A stretch of 64,000 nucleotides of DNA, from assembly GCA_963931925.1 (NCBI GenBank), contig OZ007570.1:67212714-67276713 (forward strand). The letters are read 5' to 3'. The stretch is from Onchidella celtica (lineage: Eukaryota; Mollusca; Gastropoda; Systellommatophora; Onchidiidae). Every line of letters begins with the position of its first letter. The stretch's first letter is position 1. Below the pieces are notes generated by a model. The model had not been told where the DNA came from. It saw nothing but the letters and a program-made list of their open reading frames with translations, and did not search any database. The position numbers and the translations under genes are program-made. This document shows, in pieces, positions 46,016 through 56,082 of the stretch.

Positions 46016-47202
46016 ACATGTTATAAAAACACCGCGGGCCGTGTACCGCATTTAATTGGCCAGGAAATAACTCCTCAAATAGACTGCTGTGGTCAGATAG
46101 ATGTCATGCGCGACATATTGGCGTACCGATATTTCGTTGTTTAGTGTTCATAATGAACAACCTGAATAACGACCTTACATAATGGTGGAACGCTGAATGA
46201 TGAATATTTTGTGTGGCACCTGGGTTAGCACGATCGAAATATCGATAACGGTGACACCACCACCCCCCCCCCCCCTCCAACACCGGAAGACACGAAAACA
46301 AACGTATTTCTACGACAAGACCGATCTACACAAAATCCTCCGCAAAAATATAACGGTCACAGTAGTCGACATTTTGGCAGTTTAATACATAACCCGGTAT
46401 TGCATCAAAAGACACGTTTCAAAAATAATACATTGGATGCGTAATGCGTTAAGTGCTTTCAGACAATATTTATAAATGGTTTAAGAAGCAATTCATTCCA
46501 AGAACTCAATTTTGCCCCGAGGTCTTTCAGTCATCTCAGCCTAATCACAACCTGCTGTGGGCGGAGCTTTGTGAAGACCAATCCGGTTGTCGCGTCGTGA
46601 CGAGGGCTAGATATATAATCTCTGCATAAAGTAAAGTTGCGTGCGGTAAGCCTTGGCAGACGAAATTCAACCGACGAACTGTTATGTTCAATCTAGTATT
46701 ACAATTAATAAGTGGAATACCAGCGTCGAGAATTCTGTAAGTGTTTGTTTCCATATTCTTAGTTATGCAGTTTATATGCCTGTGTAGTGTTTATTTATTT
46801 ATTTTTCTTGATAAATAAATCTTCATTTAAGACTAGTCAATATTTTGTTTTTCTGTTAACACACTGTCAGTGTCACTTACAGGACTATCACGAGCATGCA
46901 GTCTGAATAACGTCTAGATATAACGGTCAGTGACAACCTGGACCTATTATCATCTTCGTCATTATTATCATATTACTTTAAAGTGTAATTGATTCCTCCC
47001 CCCCCCCTTTTTTTTAAAAATTACAATACTGGCTCAACATTATGCTTTAAGGAACGTCCACGGAACTCCGTAAGGAATCTAGATAGATCTAGGGGCCTAT
47101 AGGTTACCGTGGTTCATTTGGTGAACCTAGGTCCCACACCACCAAGTTGTGTACTGTGTAGGTCTTGATGTACCGGTACATTTCATCGCAGACTATTAAA
47201 AA

Positions 47203-47611
47203 CTAGATGAGCTACCGGGCATTGCCCAGAATAAACAATCATGTGATCCCCCCCCCCCCCCCTCTCTAGTATAATAAAAGTAATAACTACTGTTTTGCTT
47301 CAAAACTCATGCGCACCGCAACATTACGCACCAAACTGAACGCTTGATACGGTTACTTTTTATGACATACACGGTACTATAATATTACGAAACAAACATG
47401 CAAAAATACAGATGTTACATAGTATTCAACATTGTTATTTATTAAAAATACATGCTTGAAGTAAACAACTTTTCATTATAGCCATCATCTTCCTTAAATC
47501 TCAATTGTCACCTTCCTGCTAAGTTTAAGGCCTGAAGAGTGTATAGTTTGGTCAGTTAGTCATGCCAAAGGTTGCAAGTTACTGAAATATATACAGTGTA
47601 ATAGTAATAGA
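47203..47611 (-). mobile_element. Complete nonautonomous Helitron, 409 bp, with empty site
   Basis: The reverse strand starts TCTATTACTA and ends GGGC-AAT-GCCC, GGTAGCTCAT, CTAG. Flanks are A and T. Copy 2 of the segment reads straight through at 53552/53553 (CAAAATATTCTAGC versus TAAAAA|TATTCCAGC), so the insertion is seen to add no target duplication, as expected for Helitrons. Confidence 0.85.
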
Positions 47612-48567
47612 TATTCCAGCAGGCTCATGAATTCACGGCCACTGCAACAAAACTGACCTTTGGCTTTATAGTCTTTCAAAAAATAACCTGACACCCTTGT
47701 TTTAAAAAAAATTTAGATCTAGATATATAGATCTAGATCTAAGTCTCGGTTATTATAGGTCGAATCGATATGAACATTTCGCAGATGCTAGATTATATGA
47801 AAAAGAATTAACACACTGAATCACAAGATTGGTCACACGTTAAGTTATTGTGATACTCGAAATTAGCAGGTCTGCCTTGTTTGTGGTTGTCTCGTATCGT
47901 TTACCGTCTGGCCACACGTTAATTTATAGTGGTAATCGAAATTAGCAAGTCCGCTTTATCTGTGGTTGTCTCGCATCGTTTACCGTCTGCTTGCTTACGT
48001 TAAATGTCCCAGTTACAACAGCAACAGGGCACCCGGCATTGAAGCATCGCAATAAATTCAATAATCTAATTTCTTTCATCTTGGCTTAGTCGCGGCATGT
48101 TTATCGTAATGAAGTGCCGATTGAAACGTGGCGAATTAAAGAAGTTGAGTCAACCCTTCCACGCTTACTTTTTCTTTTTTTTAATTTATCAAGTTTTAAG
48201 GCCAAGAGAATGGAAAAATCAAAATCACATGACTCGGGTACCAAAGGACCCTAAAGTGGAAGTAAGTAAAAATTCATAAGTGGTCATAGTGTTCTCAACG
48301 ATGTGTGAAAATTTCAACACAATGGGTGTTGCAGTAGTTACGCATTTTTAAAATGTGACAAGTTATTTTTGAAAGACTGAATATAATTGTGTTGGATGCT
48401 TTTCAGGTGGCAATCCATCTCTTCTTGATATCCCACCCACCCCAACTCACCTTTTTTCCTTCAAGTTTTCACACAACAGTAACTAATTGTGTGTATGGTT
48501 GATGTGGGGTTGGAGGGTATTCTACCTCATGAAATATATTTTATTTATGTGGAGCTTCACCTCAATA

Positions 48568-49779
48568 GGTACCACAAGTCGGCAAGCTCTATTTCGTGTA
48601 ATCTGCTTGTAAAGGCGAAAATGGGTCACAAGGTCAAAATTCTGTTTTCGTGCTCCCATTCTTCTTTAGCATGTTTTCTATCGGGAAAGTAAAGATTTTA
48701 TCCCAATCTTTGTATCTAAATATTTCTTTTACAATATTTTTCAAAGTAAGGTAAATTGGGTCAAAGCAGCGTACATGAATGATGCTTATTTATTAAATAT
48801 TTTCGATCGGCTTCATTTTCTCCTGTCCTCATTATGCACCATGTGACTCGTGCAGGGTCAAACTAAATTGTACACATTAAAAACCAGCGTTCATTGGCTG
48901 TTCTATATATACAATATCCAATGAAAACTACCGGTACTCCACAAGGCCAAACATAGTAAACACAAAAATTATGTTAATCATCTCTAAGGCCGGACTTCAT
49001 TCATGCGATTGGTTATCTGACGTCACCTGACCCGTAAGGGACGTAACTCTCAATGACTAATCGGATTGTTGACAAAATACTGCATGCTTCCGTGTTTACA
49101 TTTTTGTTGCGTTATTAGCGAATTTTCACATCCCGTACGTCAAGTTTGATCATGTCTGCTTCCGAGAAACTTACTGGAGCTCTGAATGTTGCAAGAGACT
49201 GCAATTTTCAGTTAAATGACGAAATAAAGGCCATGCTGGCTGACTACTTTGGCGATGATAGAGACATCGACGGTGATGAATCATGTGGCGACGACTTTTA
49301 TTTTTCTCTGTAAACCATCGAGATTTTGTATGACCGTTGTCAGAACTTAGAAGTGTGTGTGTGCCAAATTTTTGTTTGCATGACCTGCTGTAAGAGTGCC
49401 ATGAATACTTTTTTTCTCTTCTTTAAATTTTCATCACTATTAAAGTGTATAATGAACAATATTTTGTGTGTAACTTTTTTATTTTTCTTTGTAAATCAAA
49501 CATTTTGTGTGATGTTTGGCAAAGTATTGAAGTATGTGTGTGCCAAATTTTTATTGACCTAGCTTAATTTTGAAGGGGTCGTCGCTAGGGAGATGTAGCG
49601 CAGAACTTTGAAGGCGTTTTTCTCAAGTTTAGCATTCCCCTATTCGACATTTTTAAAAATTCGTGAAAAATACAGTTCTTATCCGATTCATTTCATTTTT
49701 GTGTTGAATTGAAGGTCTGAATCTAGTAATTTTTACTGTACCTATAACTCATTTTGTCAAATTTTGCACTTGTGGGACC
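48568..49779 (+). mobile_element. Possible DNA transposon with a small acidic ORF
   Basis: GGTACCACAAGT at the left and its inverse ACTTGTGGGACC at the right (11 of 12) bound about 1.2 kb that is missing from copy 2 of the duplicated segment. Inside lie a promoter-like stretch (CCAAT-type boxes, TGACGTCA near 49020) and a 53-codon frame. No target duplication could be confirmed. Confidence 0.4.
49152..49313 (+). CDS. 53-residue acidic hypothetical ORF
   Basis: Begins MSASEKLTGALNVARDCNFQ and ends in an acidic tail (DYFGDDRDIDGDES...). The ATG follows a promoter-like region. I do not recognise it. It could be the leftover first exon of a transposase in a nonautonomous element, or a chance frame. 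Confidence 0.3.
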   Translation: MSASEKLTGALNVARDCNFQLNDEIKAMLADYFGDDRDIDGDESCGDDFYFSL

Positions 49780-50356
49780 TTTATATATCCGCATCTGTAC
49801 TTTTGAGTCGACCATTTCTAATTTTTTCTTTCGAAATATTTTTTTTTTAATGTAGACTACAATGTCATGTATTATTATTAAAACACCCACTTTCCCCGAC
49901 CCTTCTGCACTATATTCTCAGCAGTTCTGTTGTTAAATACACAAGCTAAAGCGCCCGCTCTACGAACGGTACTTAACAATGGGCAATACACTGTCACTGG
50001 GCAGGTCTAAATGAGGCCTTGCCAAGGGATAGGCCTAAACCCCGACTCTGCCCTCCTTCCTCCCCCAACCAATTTCTCCTATCCATCCCATCTCCTTCTC
50101 TCCCCTCCCCCGTTACCCTGTCCCACCCCCCCCCCATCTCCCTTCCTCCTCCATCCCCTCTTCGTCCTCAACATCCACCCCTCTCGTCCATCTTCTCTTC
50201 CCTCCCTCTCTCTCCATGACAGATGCTCTAATGCCAGATGTGCTCATACTGTGGTTTCCCCAAGCTTAGGCGACTTGACAAAACTGTTACGATATATTCA
50301 AAAGGCACTGCAACAGTAACTGCTTCAAACAACCTGAATACATTTTATACTTAGTT

Positions 50357-50872
50357 CAACAATCATTTTCCGTGCGCTGCACAACACACACTGACAGTGA
50401 CACAGGCTGCTTGAGCGCAACTCTAGATCTAGATGGAGGTCACGTTAATAACGGGACTTGGATTCAGTGCAAAAATACGAATAAACTTATTGTCACACCA
50501 CGGATAGTGACATGGATGTGACGTGACGTTTAAAGTTGATTTTCAACCAACAATGTGTGAAGAAAGTTTTAGGAAAGGCGAAGAACGAAGACGGGGCGAA
50601 GTAGTCCCCTGTTGAAAGTTTTGATCACACTTTTTGATTCTATCGGTACTCGTCGAAAATGCGTGTCTGTTTTTGCGGCTCAAAAAAATTTATTATAAAT
50701 AATATTAATAGTAATGACTGCTTTTTGTTCAAAATGCAGGTGTCCACGTAACTCTTCGTAAAAAACTGATGCAGTACACCAAGACAGTTTCATAATTTTT
50801 TATGGTGTAGTTGCGAAGTTTTAGCTGCTTACAGGTACACCCTCTACCTCAAATATACTAGTAAAGAAGATG
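50357..50872 (+). repeat. Dispersed repeat A, copy 3 (longest uninterrupted)
   Basis: About 515 bp. It aligns with the split copy at 61048-63290 (CAACACACACTGACAG, CAATGTGTGAAGAAAG, GATCACACTTTTTGATTCTA, GTGTACTTTG-like end) and inverted with 30035-30260. It contains an intact TTAA at 50445-50448, where the other copy carries a piggyBac-like element. Confidence 0.8.
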
Positions 50873-51385
50873 TTTATAACTTATAAATATGCTTCCTCCC
50901 CCGCTTCACCGTTCCTAAACTGGTCATTGTGTATTACTGTCTTGGCTATCACTACGATTTCATGATGATGTATTCGTGGATCGAATCGGATTCGGATTAC
51001 AACACGGAATTGCGCACCCCCCCCCCCCCAAATGAGGATTGTAGGAATGGGAATTCGTTAGAGTATCGGTTTATTTATATATCGGCGAAGAAAGCCAGCA
51101 TTCAGATTACTGTGAAACGGATTATGGCCGGACATAAGGGAGCATGCGAGGATGTGACGTCACGATGTGGGGCGGCCTACGCGAGGCTGGCGCGAGATTG
51201 AAATTAATGTGCATTATGCCTAGGCATTGTGCATTAGTTAGCAGACACAGTAGCTGCCGGCATGTAGTGTTGTCATGTGTTATATAAAAGTGCATTTGTT
51301 TATTATTGCTATGCTTGTGGATAGAGTGCGTTTTTTGGATATATCTGACCTTTATTCATATTCTCATTGTTGCTAAATGTGAACT

Positions 51386-51946
51386 ATGCCACGAAAGTGT
51401 TGTGTGCCCAATTACATGGGCAACTACGATAAGGCTGTGTAGACATCAGTGTTTACTTTTCCAAAAGACTCGGGGAAGCGTAGTCAGTGGATTAGCAAGA
51501 TTCCAAGGGCCGATTTCCAGCCTACAGGTGAATCTGTGGTTTGTGCAAAACATTTTAGTCCACAATTCATTATCACGGAGGACTCGGTGTCCAGGCCAGA
51601 TGGCTGTATACTAACAGTTGCAAGACAAAGGCCTACAGATCTAATGTTAACTGATGCTGCGTATCCCTCTATATTTCCAAACTGCCCGTCGCACTTGACA
51701 GAAACACCACCTACTAAAAGGAAAAGACCAGAAGAAGGGCAATTAGAGTTGGAGAAACACGATGAATGTGCCTTCAGTGATTGGATGGAAGCTGACAAAG
51801 TCACAAATTTTTCGGATTTCAGCAAGAAATTGCAATTTACACCAGACTTTAAAAATACATCATGGCTACACAGGCTGCAAAAGTCAAACAACAACAAAAA
51901 AAAACAACAACAGAACAGTCTACATACTGGAGCTTTTATCACATAA
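51386..51946 (+). pseudogene. THAP-domain fragment, degraded
   Basis: The frame from ATG 51386 starts MPRKCCVPN and shows a THAP layout: Cys5, Trp in SQW, VVCAKHF (Cys-x2-His) and PSIFPNCP in the AVPTIF position. Two defects: an in-frame TAG at 51440-51442, and Tyr where the second zinc Cys is expected (CCVPNY instead of the usual CCVPxC). The open part runs to 51946, with a Lys-rich tail. It is therefore unlikely to bind DNA. It sits between the two copies of the duplicated segment and probably came from a P-like transposon or a THAP gene. Confidence 0.7.
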
Positions 51947-51949
51947 AGG

Positions 51950-52580
51950 ATTCTAACAGCTTCACAAAGCCTGTCCTGACTGTAGTGCTGTACGAGTTTT
52001 CAGTCTATGCGTGTGGAAGTTTACACCGACAGTTCTGGTAATAACATTAATAATGAATCATCCTAGAAGTAGAAGGAAAAAGTGTAACAAAGTGGGGTTC
52101 TTGGGATGATTTGCTCCTAAAAACCATTTTTTAAATATTGTGTGAAAAGCACTTACCATCCAAAGTATTTTTTGAAAATTATTTCTAAAGTTTCTAAAGC
52201 AATATCATGTTACGATTTTGCAAATGTCGATTACTGTGACACGGTATTTTGAGGAGTATAATAAAAACCACAGCAAGGAACCCTAACCCCGACAACATTG
52301 GTTTCCCTTCCCCTTACAACCGCTGCGTCCGAGTCCCGACCACTGCCACTGTCACTGATCCCATAATCCACCAGGATCGTAGGGGCGCTGCATGACAGAG
52401 AGCCTCGTCAAGTGCCTCCACTTTTCACGGCTGCTTGCGAGCGCCTGAGTTGGGGCGAAGGATTTCCCGGTCCACTCCGCAATGTTGTCGGTCCACTTTG
52501 CATAATCAGTCGACAAACCAATGGCACATAAATTTAGAAGCCAATCAATGAATCATCAACGAGAACCGGCGATAATTACT
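51950..52580. other. Noncoding stretch downstream of the THAP fragment
   Basis: No frame with motifs; no inverted repeat pairing with the sequence before 51386 was found. Confidence 0.4.
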
Positions 52581-52584
52581 AAAA

Positions 52585-54320
52585 TAACTGTGCCGGCGGT
52601 TGGTTGTCGCATCGTGACGTCGTAGGCTAAGAAACGAAAGGACCTCACTCAAGCCGTGGCCCAGCAGCAGATGAGACGAAATTCAACCGTCGAACTGTAA
52701 TGTTGAAAACTGTTAAAAGTGGACATACGTGTATCACTATCAGCGTCTAGAATTCTGTGTGTCTGTTTTCATATTCTTAGGTAAGCTGTGAATATAATAG
52801 TTTTTATACGGCTTATTTTGTTTATTTTTCTTCATGTGTGAGTCTATTTAAATTTTAGTATTTTTATTTTGGGTGACTTTATATAGGCTACATATAACCT
52901 AAATAATCATGTTAAACTATATATACAGTATGTTTATTGGGGCTACATGTAGCCTACATAAGCAAACCCCACCCCTGAAACTTATTTGGGCTACCCGTTT
53001 CTCGCTGCAAAAATACTGAATCACTACGATAATATTGATCATGTAACCCAACCCTAACCCTAATCCTGACCCAAACCCTACCTAACCCTACGGAAATAAT
53101 ATTACCGTAGCGAGAAACGGGTAGCCCAAATAAGGTTTCAGGGGTGTGGTTTGGTTATTGGGGCTACAAAAGGTAGCCCCAATAAACACTCCCTTTTATT
53201 TTCTGTTAGTTCAACACATTGTTATGAAAACCATCTGTTGGACTTTCTTTGGGTCTACAGGAAAATCATGAGTATATGGCTATAATATAGATCTAAATGC
53301 AGTCTGAATAACGTCTACACGATAATGGTCGGTGACAACCTATTAATTATCACCAATATTATTTTAAAGTGTAATAGTCCCCCCCTCCCCCCCCCCTTTT
53401 TTTTTTTACACAGTTTCGCAACAGTCCACGTAAGGAATCTAGGTTATCGTGATTCACTCACACTGGGTAAGCCACGGTCCCATACCATTACCATCAAGTT
53501 GTGTACCGTACTACAATACATTTTGCTAATTTTTCATCGTAGATTATCAAAATATTCTAGCTGGCTCATGAAGCCGTTGATTCATGTTCTGATGATCCTG
53601 CACAGCAAACAGGCGGAGGTGGGTGGGGTCATTGGGGTGGACCAGCGTACAGTTGACTGAAAATTCACAACCACTACAACAAAACTTACCTTTATAACTG
53701 TGCTGGGTGTTTTATAGGTGGCTATCCATCTCCTCTTGAGATCCCACCCCTCCCCAACTTGCCCTGTTCCCTTCTAGTTTTCACACAACAGCAACTAATT
53801 GTGTGTGTGGTTAGGGTGGGGTGAGAGGATCCTACCTCATGAAATATACGCGTCCGTACTGCTGTATGTGACCATTTCTATAAATTTTATTAAATATTTT
53901 GGTTTTTATTAAAACACTCACTTTCCTCAACCCGTTTGCACGATATTCTCAGCAGTTCTGTTGTCAAATACTGTACGGTACATCGTTTGTCATGCTTTCT
54001 CCCCCGCTTTCAGCGTTCCTAAATTGGTCGTTCCTGAACACACATAACTGTACATGTAATGTATCAACTATCAAGTATCACTATCATCACTATCATCACT
54101 CCGATTTTATGATGGCGCACTCGTTGATCGAAGATTCACATTCAACTGGCGATTGATTACAGTAGGCATACGGAATTGTATCAACCCCCCCCCCCCCCCC
54201 CAAGAAAAAATGGATCGCAGGCATGGGAAATCGCTTTAATATCATATTATATAAAATCAGAAAGCCAGCATTCGGAATCAGATTTCTGTGAAGCGGGTTC
54301 GCCAAAGGGATCATGTCCAA
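52585..54320 (+). repeat. Duplicated segment, copy 2
   Basis: Direct-orientation relative of 46543-51160, shorter because it lacks that copy's insertions, but carrying its own MITE at 52871-53193. Confidence 0.75.
52871..53193 (+). mobile_element. Mutator-like MITE, copy 2 (intact, 323 bp)
   Basis: Starts GGGTGACTTT, ends AAACACTCCC, and is flanked by the 9-bp duplication TTTTATTTT (52862-52870, 53194-53202). It is foldback-like, with TATTGGGGCTAC near the left and GTAGCCCCAATA near the right, and AACCCTAACCCTAA in the centre. The matching position in copy 1 of the segment (about 46830) has no insertion. Confidence 0.85.
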
Positions 54321-55770
54321 AAGCTCTGATGATTCTTTCCAGCCGTCTACTTTTATCCCAATTCAAGAGCAATTACGGTGTATTAGAGTAAGGGAAAGAA
54401 TTCAGTAAACATTTGTTATAACTTGACTAGAACAGAGTTATGATTCCTTAACATTCAGCAGTCAATTCTCTGTTACTGTAAAGTTGAACATGCATTTATT
54501 ATATATGTATAATATTCTGAATAACGTCTTAGCATCATAATTATTACCAGTCATATATTTTGTTACTTTGTTTTAAAGGTGACATTAGAGTGAAATCTCA
54601 CAAGAAATTGTGCCTGCTGCCTCAAACTCGGTGTCCACACCACCAACACCCTCCCTTTTTTTTTTTTTAGAAAACCATGACCCAGGTGAGGTGAAGCAAA
54701 ATTAATTTATTCTTTTGACTGCTCCCTCTTATTTTTTTTTTTTCATTGGAAGCTTCAGGGATACTAAAATGATGAAGAAATGATATCCGAAATTTTAAGA
54801 AAGCCCTAGAAATTTGTTTTCTATAGAAACAATGTCAGTCTCAGCTCAGAGATATTCCTTTGTTGTCATCAGAATTGCTATTAGTATTACATGCTTTAAA
54901 TGTCTCTTTAACGTTACTGACTACGCTTGAAAAGCAGCAAAAAACGACTGATGGATTTAAGCATAATGCAAGATGTAGGTGACAGTTGTGGCATTTACAA
55001 CCAACTTCACTTTCAAGTAACGAACTGAATTGTGGACATGGTAGAAGAAGTAAAATTATCTCACACCGCCCCTAGCCGTGGAATGAGGAAGTGCTTAAAA
55101 AATTCCCGTAACTGTTGAGTGAAAGTGGTCACATGTACCACTAGTTTTGTACAATCATCAATCTCTCAAGTGTTTTGCAATCAGGGCAATTAATGGGTGA
55201 CAAAGTGAATGTCAGCGATTGACTCTATCCACACACAAAAAAAGTGAATGGCTTGCATTGATTTTGAATATTATTATTAATAAAATAAGCTCATAACAAA
55301 ATGTGTCAGTTTGTAGTACCTACTAACTGTCATAGTATCAGGTATGTAGGTCTACTGAAATAAAACCAGTTTTATTAATGTATTGAGGGTTTTCTACTCC
55401 AGATATTTTTATTTGGAAGTTTTGCACATTTTTATTTAATTGCCCGACTTTCTTTCTCTCTCTCTCTTTCTGTTTATGTGTGTGTAGTGTATGTACATTA
55501 TGTGTGCAGGCTTTGGCCAAGAGTCTTGTAATCTGTAAACATGACTCATTAGCAGAATACTTGATTCTTGATTAAAACAAGATAATGTAATGAAAAGTGT
55601 TTTCTGCTCTTTTTTTTTTCAAGTTCTACATTATCCCCAGTCCATTGAAGTTATTTATAAAAAAAAAAAAAAAAATATTATTATGTCTGGCAGTCTGAAG
55701 GAACTCCAGCAGTTCTCTGGGCAAGGAACTGCCAGTTGTTTTATAATCCATTTAAAGAACCTTTTCTGTA
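54321..55770. other. Noncoding stretch, nothing recognised
   Basis: Poly-T near 54655 and 54730, (TC)n near 55455, poly-A near 55660. No gene-like frame. Confidence 0.45.
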
Positions 55771-56072
55771 CATCGTGGTAAGAAATGTTCCCACAGCCCT
55801 CTTTAAAATTCAATATAAAATATGCCATTGACAGCACGGTACTGAAACTCCGTGTACCGGTATTCTTCAAGTTTCATCAGAGAATTCGTCTGATGCTATA
55901 AAATTGAATGTTTGTTTTAGCAGGTTTTATTTATGCTTACTTTTCGTTACCCCTTACCGTACGGCGTGGGAACAAAAATTACCAGACTAGCAAAGAAGAG
56001 ATTTACTATCCTACGCGTCCATAAGACGTGGTAAAAAATGTTCCCTTGCAACAGATGCTATAAAGAGTGAAA
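55771..56072 (-). repeat. Dispersed repeat K, copy 2
   Basis: Reverse-complement match to 20516-20835. Its right edge abuts the 3' tail of the next LINE. Confidence 0.7.
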
Positions 56073-56082
56073 CGGCGTTGAC

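Larger units (their letters stand above)
43875..46155 (+). repeat. Dispersed repeat F, copy 2, interrupted
   Basis: Pieces 43875-44002, 45453-45530 and 46020-46155 align in order with copy 1 (TAGGGACACGTAGTATTTGA, GACCGGCAACTGAC, TATAAAAACACCGCG). The gaps hold a 9-bp-TSD MITE and a Helitron. Confidence 0.7.
46543..51160 (+). repeat. Duplicated segment, copy 1 (with insertions)
   Basis: Aligns in order and orientation with 52585-54320: GACGAAATTCAACCG, GCAGTCTGAATAACGTCTA, CAAGTTGTGTAC, TTTTCACACAACAG, TATTCTCAGCAGTTCTGTTG and AAAGCCAGCATTC. Extra blocks here relative to copy 2 are 47203-47611 (Helitron), about 47690-48375, about 48539-49865 and about 49945-50885. It has no preserved reading frame common to both copies. 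Confidence 0.75.
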
